Part shown: piece by piece, positions 11,424 to 21,539 of the stretch | Numbering within the stretch: the first letter of the stretch is position 1 | Layout of the letters: each line of letters starts with the position of its first letter | Source: Stomoxys calcitrans | Lineage: Eukaryota > Arthropoda > Insecta > Diptera > Muscidae | Direction of reading: 5' to 3' | DNA: 64,000 nucleotides | NCBI RefSeq assembly: GCF_963082655.1 | Contig: NC_081554.1 | Coordinates: forward strand, 127,509,453-127,573,452 | Position numbers and translations under genes: made by a program | The notes under the pieces: model-generated | Database searches by the model: none | What the model was told of the DNA's origin: nothing | The model's input: only the letters and a program-made list of their open reading frames with translations

Positions 11424-12700
11424 GCAGCTATATCGGACTATGGTCAGAGCTAGATCATGTTCGGTACGAAAGCCAAGGGCAACGATTGGGGTCAAATACT
11501 GGTCTCCTGTTATACATAGTGTCTATGGTCAATATTTTCTATGCGGACTTTACGTTGGGGTTTTCGTAAGATCTTTTTTAAATTCCATTTTGTAAACCGA
11601 TTTAAAAAACATTGAAAATATTAAACCAACACAACAATAATAACGCAAATAAAATTCAATGGAAATGATGAAAAAATTTTAAATTTTTTTAGGGGGACAA
11701 CCCTATATTAAAATCAAAACATTTGGTGCAAAAACTAAATTTTTTCTACATCTTTGGAAGCAAAAATTTTGCAGAGTCGGCTATTACAATCTCAATCGAA
11801 GATCGGTCCATATGGTAACAAAATACAAATTGGGTAGGAAATTTGCATTTTTTTGGTCCAAGATCTTAAATGGGGATATACGTCTACATGGCAGCTATAT
11901 TCAAATATGGTCCGAACTTGCTCATGTTCCGTACGTATGTCGAGGGGTCAAATACAACTCACTGTTCTATTTTTTGCGAAAAATGATAACGATTGTGCAT
12001 TTTATGTACTCAAGACCTTAAATCGGGAGATGAGTCATATGGCAGCTATGTATATCTAAATACGGTTCGATCTGCACCTTATTCGGTAAAAATGTAGAGG
12101 TGTTAAATACAAATCACAATATAAAATGTTAGAAAAAAACGGGGAACACCTTTTGCAAGCTCAGTCGGAGATCGGCCCGAATGTTTTGCTTTATCTAAAT
12201 TGGGTAGCAAATGTGTATTTATTTGGGCAAGATCCTAAATGGGTAGCCATATTCAAATATGGTCCTATCTGGACCATGTCTAGTACGGATGTCGAGGGGT
12301 CAAATACAACTCACTGTTCCACTTTTCTGCGGAATAGGATAACGACTGTACCTTTAATGCACTCAATAAATTTAATCGGCATAACGGTCATATGGCAGTT
12401 ATAAATAAATATGGTTTGATCGGCACCATATTCGACACGATGTAGGGGTTCAAATACGACTCACAATTTTAAATTTTAACATAAACGGGTAATAATTGCA
12501 CCCTTAACAAGTCCATTCGTAGATAGTTACTCTATCGAAATAGGCTAGGAAATTTGCATTTCTTGGGTCCAAGATCTTGAATGGGGATACCGTCCATATG
12601 GCAGCTATATTCCACTATGGTCTTTCAAATGGCTGCTATATTCAAAAGTAGTCCGAACTGGACCCTGATGTGAATGCTCCAAATAAGGAGTACCTAATTG
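11424..12700. repeat. Abundant repeat family, tandem diverged units
   Basis: At least four diverged copies of a unit appear, containing AAATGGGGATA, CATGGCAGCTATATTC, ATATGGTCCGAACTTG, GTTC(C/G)GTACG, TCGAGGGGTCAAATACAACTCACTGTTC and CTCAATACCTTAAATCGG. Units start near 11440, 11815, 12130 and 12540. Open frames here are unsupported by any protein feature. Confidence 0.65.
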
Positions 12701-12770
12701 TACAAAATCGTGCCAGTGCATTAAGCGCACGGCTTTAGCTTTTTCTGTATACATTTATGTATTATGTTGA

Positions 12771-12893
12771 GATTCCATTGGAGGATATTGTCCGTCTTTA
12801 GACCATTGTTTAATGCTTTCTATTCAAAGAATAGTATAGCAAAAAACATTTAAAAGTCAGCAAAACTAGAAGCATTTGACTGGTGATGTCAAA
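12771..12893. repeat. Repeat shared with 13217-13283 and 63806-63929
   Basis: GATTCCATTG, ATTGTCCG, CTTTAGACCATTG, TCAAAGAA, AGTATAGCAAAAAACATTTA and AGAAGCATTTGACT occur in order here and at 63806-63929. The first half also occurs at 13217-13283. Identity is unknown. Confidence 0.6.
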
Positions 12894-13681
12894 TGGATCA
12901 TGGTGTTTTACAACCATTCCAAATAGAGTATGTTGTAAAGCACACATCTGTATTTGAACTGGGCTCTTTAAGACGACTTGATTCATAGGCGCAATAGAAA
13001 ACAATTCAAATCTTACTTCCCTTATTCAAATCCAACTTATCCAACGATGCTAATAGCAACAAACACAAACATCTTTTGCAAAACTCTTTTATTTTTCGCA
13101 CGGCGATCGGTTGATTCTGCCAGTGCTGTTTTTGTGTATAGACAGTGACCTACACCACATGCGACGTGCTTTTCGTTTGCGCTTTCTTTTTTGGTCTTAA
13201 AATCTTGTTGAAATTTGATTGCAGAATATTGTCCGGCTTTAGACCATTGGTTAATGCTTTCTATTCAAAGAATTTAAATGTTATACAAACATTTTTTTTT
13301 CTAATTGCCAAACATGGTACTGAAAATCGAATACTTTGGTTTTAAATACTTACAGAACAGGTATGCTTTACTTGGTTCATCGATTATGTGTCATCCAAAT
13401 GTACATTTTTTACTAACACCTCAAGCTAATACAAGTTTTTAGAATCATATATCTAACCGTTCCCTTATTACCGTTAGGGCGGCATTAGAACCTTTAAATA
13501 CTTTACTCACATTTATAGTATGCATTTCTCAAAACCCAGAGCCAAATCAAATCAAAATCCTAGAGCCATAATTTAAGTTCATCAGCAATCGGTTCAGCAG
13601 CTTTTGATTGTTACAAAACAAAGAGAAAACAAAATTATGGCTTCTATATTATAAGACTAGTTGGCCGGTATGTTTCGTTGG
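12894..13681. other. Gene-free, AT-rich stretch
   Basis: Besides the short repeat at 13217-13283 nothing recognisable is present. The 66-codon frame at 13145-13345 has no protein-like features. Confidence 0.4.
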
Positions 13682-13815
13682 TTTTTATACCCTCCACCAT
13701 AAGATGGGGGGTATACTAATTTCGTCATTCTGTTTGTAACTACTCGAAATATTCGTCTGAAACCCCATAAAGTATATATATTCTTGATCGTCGTGACATT
13801 TTATGTCGATCTAGC

Positions 13816-13856
13816 CATGTCCGTCCGTCTGTCCGTCCGTCCGTCCGTCTGTCTTT
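13816..13856. repeat. GTCC/GTCT microsatellite
   Basis: About nine tetranucleotide units of (GTCC/GTCT)n. A shorter form (GACGGACGGACAGACGG) is at the same place in the inverse copy near 20890, so it is an ancestral part of the element. Confidence 0.8.
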
Positions 13857-13984
13857 CGAAAGCACGCTAACTTCCGAAGGAGTAAAGCTAGCCGCTTGAA
13901 ATTTTGCACAAATACTTCTTATTAGTGTAGGTCGGTTGGTATTGTAAATGGGCCATATCGGTCCATGTTTTGATATAGCTGCCA

Positions 13985-14790
13985 TATAAACCGATCTTGG
14001 GTCTTGACTTCTTGAGCCTCTAGAGTGCGCAATTCTTATCCGATTGGGATGAAATTTTGCATGACGTGTTTTGTTATGGTATCCAACAACTGTGCCAAGT
14101 ATAGTTTAAATCGGTTCATAACCTGATATAGCTGCCATATAAACCGATCTTGGGTCTTGACTTCTTGAGCCTCTAGAGGGCGCAATTCTTATCCGAATGG
14201 AATGGAATTTCGCACGACGTGTTTTGTTATGATACCCAACAACTATGCCAATTATGGTTTAAATCGGTCCATAACCTGATATAGCTGCCATATAAACCGA
14301 TCTGGGGTCTTGACTTCTTGAGCCTCTAGAGGGCACAATTCTTATCCGATTTGAATGAATTCTTGCACGAGGTATTTCGTTATGATATTCAACTACTGTG
14401 CCAAGTATGGTTGAAATCGGTCCATAACCTGATATAGCTGTCATATAAACAGATCTGGGGATTTGACTTCTTGAGCTTCTAGAGGGCGCAATTCTTATCC
14501 GATTTGGCTGAAATTTTGAGTGACGTATTTTATTTTTACTTTCAACAACTGTGTCAAATAAGGTTCAAATCGGTTCATAACCTGATATAGCTGCCATATA
14601 AACCGATCTGGGATCTTGACTTCTTGACCCCTAGAGGTCGCAATTATTATCCGATATGCCTGAAATTTTGTACGACGGATCCTCTCATGACCATCAACAA
14701 ACGTGTTTATTATGGTGTGAATCGGTCTATAGCCCGATACAGATCCCATATAAATCGTTCTCTCTATTTTACTTCGTAAGCCCCAATGGG
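13985..14790 (+). repeat. Tandem array, 153-bp units
   Basis: The word CTTGAGC/CTTGACC recurs at 14011, 14164, 14317, 14470 and 14623, with a diverged sixth match near 14776, giving exactly 153 bp between the five clear matches. Each unit carries TCTAGAGGGCGCAATTCTTA, then CCGAT, a TTTTGTTATG block, CAACAACTGTGCCAA and CATAACCTGATATAGCTGCC. Base substitutions are common but there are almost no net length changes. Confidence 0.85.
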
Positions 14791-15019
14791 CGCAATTCTT
14801 ATACGAATTGCCTGAAATTTTACACAGGTCTCCAACATATAATTTAATTGTGGTCCGAACCGGACCATATCTTGATATCGTTTTAATACCAGAGCAACTG
14901 TTTTCTTATATCCTTTTTTGCCTAAGAAGAGATGCCAGGAAAAGAACTCGACAAATGCGATCCATGGTGGAGGGTATATAAGATTCGGCCCGGCCGAACT
15001 TAGCACGCTTTTACTTGTT

Positions 15020-15523
15020 CAAGAGTAAATTTTTCGAAATACTTTGAAAAAAATTTCTTCGCCATTAGCCCTTCTCGGAACCACATTATTTTATTTGTGC
15101 TGCGTGTTTATTATGTATTTTCAAATACATTTTTATATTTCGAATAGTGTCGCATAAAAGACAACAATTTCAAAGATCTACGTTTACTTGACCAATTTTG
15201 AGAGCGAGGGGCTTCCAAACATACGCACGACACCAAATTCGATTGTTAGATATGTATTCAAATCACGAAGATCTCGCATTTAAGTCCCCTAGGTTGCTTC
15301 AGCGTCGTGTTTTGGTATTATCATAAGGTCTTCTTCTCCGGCTTCAGGAGATTTTAAAACTTTTGATCAGGGCAGGGATTTTAGAAAAATTAAGTATCCT
15401 CTTTTCATCCGGAGGTCAAATTAAACTCTACATTATGCAAAAATCGGTTCAGATATTTTGAGACTTTGCGAAATAAACAGACAAACTTCAACACAGACTT
15501 TTATTTCAGATACCCATCCACAG
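15020..15523. other. Gene-free stretch
   Basis: No supported gene or clear repeat is seen. Bases 15370-15520 include a phrase (AAAATCGGTTCAGATATTTTGAGACTTTGCGAAATAAACAGACAAACTT, given here only as a location) that looks like an old transposon end, but no partner copy is present in the window. Confidence 0.35.
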
Positions 15524-15720
15524 AAGCCACAGTAGCGCAGAGGTTAGCATATCCAACTAGGATGTATACCACAACGAAATGGGGTTGCTAGGCGGCGCCC
15601 GTTCGGATTCGGTATAAAAAAAATGGAGTTTCCTTGTCATTGAGCTTAAACTTTAATGGGACTTCATTCATTTATATGAGAGAATTAGTCCCTGTTGCTT
15701 AATGAAATTTTCATGGGAAC
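15524..15720 (+). mobile_element. tRNA-derived SINE, internally deleted
   Basis: The head AAGCCACAGTAGCGCAGAGG carries a box A-like TAGCGCAGAGGTTAGCAT. Box B is replaced by unrelated or diverged sequence. The body resumes at GCCCGTTCGGATTCGGTATA and ends in the family tail GAGCTTAAACTTTAATGGGA...CCCTGTTGCTTAATG. Same family as 33271, 5321 and 1-74. Confidence 0.7.
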
Positions 15721-16900
15721 ATTTATATATATTATATCCATATAGAATAGAAACTAATCTTGTCATTCCATTTGTAAAACCTAGGAATTTGATCCGCCTC
15801 CTTAAAAATTACATTACATAAATTATTGATCGCCTTGACATTCTAAGTCTATCATCTCCTGTCTGACCGACTGTCGATATCACTAGAACTTCGAAGGAAT
15901 AAGGCGTCCCGCCAATGGGTCACTACAGCTTTCGAAGGAATAAAGCTGCACAGATTGCCAATGGACCACATCGGTTTATATATGAATAGCTTACTTATAA
16001 GCCTATCCTCAGATATTGCTTTTTGAAGAAAGCTGTGATTTTCTTCATGAACTACATTTATGAAGGATCCTTAAAGTCGACTAATTGTTATAGAAATTGT
16101 TTGATGAGGATTCAAGTCTGAGTCTATGCGAAGTGCAAAGGTACGTTTCGGTATATTTCTAGGACAATTTTTTTTAAATGTTCACTTATTTAATGTTGAA
16201 AAACTCTTTTAAATTTTTAAATACTAACCTTATACATGTGTATTAAAGACAAAAACAAAAAAACTATTCATCTTTTGCTCAATTCCATCAAAATTAAATT
16301 GCATTTGTATATGCAAAATCTATAAAAATTTAATTTAAGAAAAGATATATACTTAATTTTCAAAATATTCATAATTATTACTACATATCTATTAAGTTCA
16401 TTTTTGTTTCCTAACTTAAGATTATGATTTAAGGTGAAACGAATAGACAGTACGGTAGTTTAGAAAAACTATATTTTTTGACAACCCCCATGAACTGTTA
16501 ATAGACTTTGTCCCACATTAACGCGAGTTACTTACATATAATCTCCGAATACAAAACATTCCAATTTTGGTTTTGAAATACACACTGCATTACTACAAGA
16601 AAAATGTACCTTAATTTTGCATCAATTGCTAAATTATATCATAATGTTTATGTATAAAGTGTTAATTATATGTGATTGTACATGTAACAGATTCACGATA
16701 TAAAAAAGTAAACCTAACTACAATACAATATTATTAATACACAGTTTACATATACACACATATGTCTCCGTTCATTATTTCATGTTATTGTATGTAATGT
16801 GTAATGTAATCATTGCACACTAATTTATGTGTCTTTTGAACCTTAATTATTTCAAATAATGCAATAAAAATATCCATCTTGATAAAAATAAACAAAAAAA
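15721..16900. other. Mostly AT-rich; decayed repeat-family copy at the left
   Basis: 15740-16000 contains weak remains of the abundant repeat (TTGTCATTCCATTTGTAA, GATCGCCTTGACATTCTAAGTC, CTTTCGAAGGAATAAAGCT, CATCGGTTTATAT). 16100-16900 is AT-rich with no gene or repeat that I can recognise. Confidence 0.45.
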
Positions 16901-17468
16901 AAAATGAATTATTTCTGTTACGTTAATCTCATATGGGAAGCACAACAGAGATGGGCTGACTTATGCAGTCATTAATATCGGCAGTGCATCCGGTAGGATT
17001 CCGTCAGATCATCGGTCCCAAGAGGAGGATCTGGTTAACGAGCAGATTTTCGAACATGTGTGGAACTCTGTAGAGGGTCCACCCATACAAATGATGAGCT
17101 GCGAGTATAGAGGAAACATCTTTACGCTGCGTTTTGCGTCGGCGGAATCTATTGATACCGTCAAACAGCTCGTCAGAGGTATCCACGCTTCGAGGGTGCT
17201 CAACCTAGTGAGAAAGATGGACATCCCCCAGCTTACAAAGGCGACGGTCTTCATCAGGGGATGGGGTAGCAAATTTGCGACGAAGCGCATGTTGAAATTC
17301 TTGGGCAAGCAAAACTAAGGTTTGTTCGCAGAGAAGGGAGAGGTCTTCCACAGGAGGAGAAGGAGGAAGGAACTCTCCTTGTGGTTGGCATTGATCAAGT
17401 TTCCGTGACGATTTTGGCCAAGACTAAAGGCATGGCGCACTACGGGAGCAAGGCTGTCTTTTTCAAGG

Positions 17469-18045
17469 TTGGGAAGACTAGGATAAGCAGAAATTCTCAT
17501 ATTGAGACGTCAGGCCGTACTGTGGCAGGTGACTCAATACCGCCCAAACGAATAGGGGGCTGACAACGACACAATCTCCGCCTCTCTCAATATTGGAATG
17601 ACTAGGATAAGCAAAGATTCTAATACGAAAATATCAGGCAGTGTAGTGGCGAGAGATCCACACAGCCTAACAAACAGGGACCCGACGACGGCCCATCACC
17701 GACTTCAAGATTCGTAAGACTAGGATAAGTAAATATCCTAATATTGAAACATTAGGCAGAGCTGCGTCATGAATCTCAATGCAGTCTAACGAACAGTGAG
17801 CCGACGATGGTACCATAACCTACTCGCAAGAAGCCCATTTACTTAAGATTTGGAAGACAAAGATAGGCAAAGATCCTAGTATTTAAACATAAATTAATAC
17901 AAGGAATGGAAACTCAATACAGACTAACGAACAGGGACCCGACGATGGAACCATTACCGACTTTATAAAGATTCGGAAGACTAGGATAGGCAAAGAACCT
18001 AATACGATGACTTCAGGCAGTGCAGTGACAGGAAAGTCAATGCAG
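17469..18045 (+). repeat. ~120-bp coding repeats inside LINE ORF1
   Basis: A unit containing GGAAGACTAGGATAAGCAAA, TCCTAAT, ACATCAGGCAGTGCAGTG, CAATGCAGTCTAACGAACAG and GACGATGG... recurs about five times at ~120-bp spacing. It would encode repeats of the type GKTRISKDANI..SGSAVAGDSIQ, but units have drifted in frame. Confidence 0.7.
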
Positions 18046-18212
18046 TCTAAAGAACAGAGAGCAGATAGCAGATCATCTACTGAGGTCATCCAGGTAAACC
18101 TAAACCGTAGCGAAAATTCTACACACGGTCTGGCGGACAAAATCAGCAAGGGCAAAATTCGTATTGCCATAATTCAGGGGTACGTAGTAGGTACAATGTG
18201 ATTTAGTGTTTC

Positions 18213-18335
18213 CTAAACATCCCATTATAGAACAAATTAGAGGGAAACCAACTTCTCACAATATCAATTGAGTGCTGCCCGATTTAAATTTAAGCTCTAT
18301 AATAAGGGGACCTCCAGTTTTATGCCGAAGAAGAT
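18213..18335 (-). repeat. SINE tail, reverse orientation, inside the LINE
   Basis: Reverse complement of the SINE 3' region at 5490-5610 (TTCCTAAACATCCCATTATA here; TATAATGGGG-type partner at 5572-5602; also CATAAAACTGGAGGTCCCC-type body near 18300). It is truncated at the tRNA side. Confidence 0.6.
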
Positions 18336-18720
18336 TTGGTCAAAATAATTTAGGGAAAGGAAATCAGCGTAAGAAAAACCCTGGATGACCGGGGAGATTC
18401 GCAATATTGGGAATGAGGTCCGCAGACTTATTAACAGAGCACGTCGTAAAAAAGCGGAGTTTATTGAGATGTGTATTACACACTGCTCAAGGAATACAAT
18501 AAGATTACCAGAGCGGCAAAACGTGCCTCCTGGAAGCTCTTCTGCGAACAGGTTGATAGCGTTAATGATGCCGCCAAGATGAAAAAGTTTCTCTCAAAAA
18601 CCCATGTCCAAACTGAAACTTTAGTAGACGACACACAGTGGGCCAAACGGCAAAAAAATTGGAAGTCTACACCTATTTATCTGTTGATCTTAGCGTTTCA
18701 AAATGTACTAGACATTTAGA

Positions 18721-19789
18721 AAGGAGGACATACGCTTTCAGGAAAGTACTGCCGCGCAGGAAAGTGCTGGGAATCATATCTTTTGATCTACAGAATCGAT
18801 TTGCATAATTTAGTACTCTAGAGAAAGGCGAGATCAAAAAAAATACGCATAATGTACCATGCCATCGTGTACCGTTATGAGTTATGAGCTGATTAAGTTT
18901 AAAATATCAAAATTTTGACTTGGTTTTTTCAGTGTTTTTTTTTAATAAACTCGTCTATCTTTAACCTATAAACTTAAAATTTCACACAATTTATGCCAGT
19001 ATATGTGTGCATAAAAAAGGAATTATGTCAATATCTGTAACGATTTAAAAATGGCATCGTTTTCAATATGAGAAATTTTTTTGTCAAAAAATGTCAATTT
19101 TTCAAAAACCATAAATGAGGCCATGGCAGCCAAAATACTAAACAAATCTATTTTCAAGAAATGTTATATTCACTGTTAAAAAAATTTTTTCCTGCATCAC
19201 TTGTACTACAAAACACAGAAAGAATCATAAAAATATTACTATTCTGTCTGATTTTATGTAACCGGCAACATAAAAGTTTATTTTTCAAAAAAGCCGAATA
19301 ATCCTAAATTTTTTTTGTTGTCATCGTCATTGGCAATGAAAACCGACCGGCTTATTTACGCATGTACGTGAAGATAAAGTTAACTTTAACTAGCAGAGAC
19401 ACAAACCCATTCAATTAACAGCACCCTGTTACCAGCTTAGCAGAGCTAACAGAAAATATCTAAAAATAAAATCAAGAAAAATAATGAAAAAATTCAGAAG
19501 AAACGATAACAAGAGCACTAAAAGGACCACAAACATTGCGAATTTTGTAAAAAATCATCTAACAAAGTAAAAAATGCATAAGAACAAATCTGCAACACCA
19601 AAAAGAAGATAGGATTAACAGAATGGCCCACTGTGCAAAAACTAAGAGGGGTGCTGGGTACCCACTATATCGAAGGAAGCTCTTGATGCCTAAGATATAA
19701 TTAAAAAGCAGAATATCCAAAAAAGTGAGATAATTAGCATTTAAAGTTAAAGTTAGAATTTTTCCAAATTTTAAAGCAGCTACCTTTAC
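18721..19789. other. Gene-free AT-rich stretch
   Basis: No coding region, RNA gene or clear repeat is recognised. The longest frame (19559-19801, minus) is hydrophobic by base composition and has no start context or homology I can name. Confidence 0.4.
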
Positions 19790-19957
19790 GCGTTCGACCA
19801 CTATCGTGGTTTCGACAGACGGACGAACATGGCTAGATCGACTCAGAATCGATCAAGGATTTATATACTTTATGGGTTCTTAGATTATATTTCGAGGTGT
19901 TACAAACGGAATGACTAGATTGGTATACCCCCATCCTTTGGTGGTGGGAATAAAAAC
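19790..19957 (-). repeat. Terminal fragment of the abundant repeat element
   Basis: CGACAGACGGACGAACATGG, CTAGATCGACT, TATATACTTTATGGG, TTTCGAGGTG and GGTATACCCCCATCCTTTGG match the left end of the element at 13682 read in reverse. Only this end remains. Confidence 0.7.
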
Positions 19958-20130
19958 AAAATGTATGTGAAAATATATTATAATATAAAAATCACGATAG
20001 AGCGCCACCTATATGTGAAATTTAAAATTTTAATACAGAAAACCTACTACAAAAAATTCTAATACAGAAAATCTTAATACAAAAGTAATAGAAACCAAAT
20101 ACAAATATGGAAAAATCCTAATATAAAACA

Positions 20131-21050
20131 AATAAGAGCGTGCTAAGTTCGGCCGGGCCGAATCTTATATACCCTCCTCAGTGGATCGCAATTGTTGAGT
20201 TCTATGCGCGGTATCTCTTTTAAGGCAAACAAAGAATATTGAATAAGAACTGTTATGCTATTGGAGCTATTTCAAGTTATAGTCCGATCCGGACCATAAA
20301 TGAATGCTGAACATTGCACAATAGAAGTCATGTAATATTTCAGTTCATTCTGATAAGAATTGCGCCTTGTAGGGGCTTAAGAAGCAACATTGGGAGATCG
20401 GTTTATAGGGGAGCTGTATCAAGCTATTGATCGATTTAGACACGTATGTTGAAGGTCATGAGAGAAGCCGATGTATAAAATTTCTGCCAAATCGGATGAG
20501 AATTGCGCCCTCTGGAGGCTCAAGAAGTCAAGACCCAAGATCGGTTTATATGGCAGCTATATCAAAATATGGACCGATTTAAGCCATACCCACCGCAGTT
20601 GTTGGAAGTGATACGAAAACACCACGTGCAAATTTCAGTCAAATCGGAGGAGAATTGCGCTCTCTAGAGGCTCAAGAAGTCAAGACCCAAATCGGTTTAT
20701 ATGGCAGCTATATCAGTCAAATCGGACGAGAATTGCGTCCTCTAGGGGCTCAAGAAGTCAAGACCCAAGATCGGTTTTTATGGCAGCTATATCAAAACAT
20801 GGACCGATTTGGCCCATTTACAATACGAACCGACCTACACTAATAAAAAGTATTTGTGCAAAATTTCAAGCGGCTAGCTTTACTCCTTCGACGGACGGAC
20901 AGACGGACGGACATGGCTAGATCGACTTAAAATGACATGACGATCAAGAATATATATACTTTATGGGGTCTCAGACGCATATTTCGAGGTGTTACAAACA
21001 GAATGACGAAATTAGTATACCCCCATCCTATTGTGGAGGGTATAAAAAGA
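20131..21050 (-). mobile_element. Abundant repeat element, inverse copy
   Basis: Starts with AGAGCGTGCTAAGTTCGGCC and ends with ATTGTGGAGGGTATAAAAA, the reverse of the element at 13682-15019. Internal units are fewer: CAAGAAGTCAAGACCC occurs at 20521, 20673 and 20751. The first spacing is 152 bp and the second 78 bp, so one unit has lost about half its length. The microsatellite block is at 20885-20905. Confidence 0.75.
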
Positions 21051-21099
21051 AATTCAAGCACAAATATGACGAAAAATGAAATTATTATAAAAACCCAGT

Positions 21100-21480
21100 A
21101 AGGAAAGGAAAAAGTCGGAGCTATATAAAGGAGCTATATCAAATTATGATTCGATTTTAATAAAATTTTGCACACGTATTTAAACGTCAAATAAAACACT
21201 TCATGCAATATTTTGTAAAGATCGAAACAAAATTGTGGCTTCTATTGCCTTAAAGTGCCATAGCGGATGGAAGATATATATGGGAGCTATATCTTAATCT
21301 AAACCGATTTTTATGAAACTTTCCACACATATTGCAACGTCAAATAAAGCATTTCATGCCAAATTTTGCAAAGATCGGACCAAAATTGTGGCTTCTATAG
21401 CCTTCAAAGGCCATATCGGATGAAAGATATATATGGGAGGTATATATTGGATATTTTGCTTTTTGATTTAGATTCTAGAA
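21100..21480. repeat. Two ~152-bp units related to the abundant family
   Basis: AATTGTGGCTTCTAT recurs at 21231 and 21383 (152 bp). Each copy is flanked by CCATA(G/T)CGGATG(G/A)AAGATAT and TATGGGAG(C/G)TATAT, and preceded by ACGTCAAATAAA(A/G)CA(C/T)TTCATGC. The sequence differs clearly from the 153-bp array units although the period is nearly the same. Confidence 0.7.
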
Positions 21481-21539
21481 GGCTCCCAGGGAAGCTGTTG
21501 GTGGGTTTAGAAGAGGGTGCGGATCCCCAGAAACATGGC

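Larger units (their letters stand above)
13682..15019 (+). mobile_element. Abundant calyptrate-type repeat element, long copy
   Basis: The left end is TTTTTATACCCTCCACCATA; the right end is CCATGGTGGAGGGTATATAA followed by a conserved GGCCCGGCCGAACTTAGCAC. The same ends occur in inverse orientation at 20131-21050, and the left end again at 52786 and 19790-19957. The inner part of both ends forms imperfect inverted copies of TACCCTCCACCAT. After the left end come a GTCC/GTCT microsatellite, a stretch ending GGGCCATATCGGTCCATG, and a six-unit 153-bp array. No coding capacity is visible, so it looks non-autonomous. Confidence 0.7.
16940..18720 (+). mobile_element. LINE remnant: ORF1, endonuclease start and linker
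   Basis: 17058-17318 encodes an intact 86-residue piece (WNSVEGPPIQMMSCEYRG, FRFASAES-like LRFASAESIDTVKQLVRG, TKATVFIRGWGSKFATKRM). It resembles the RNA-binding-fold ORF1 proteins of insect LINEs; the same piece recurs at 47660-47900. A repeat array follows, then the start of an endonuclease-like frame (KIRIAIIQGYVVG at 18145-18200). After a reverse SINE fragment, a linker (NIGNEVRRLINRARRKK at 18397; LLKEYNKITRAAKRASWK at 18480) is also found at 43400 and 49370. RT is missing. Same family as the 47.4-50.5 kb copy. Confidence 0.7.

Noticed and set aside
13985..14790. CRISPR-like array
   Set aside because: The whole 153-bp unit is repeated with no unique spacers, and the genome is eukaryotic.
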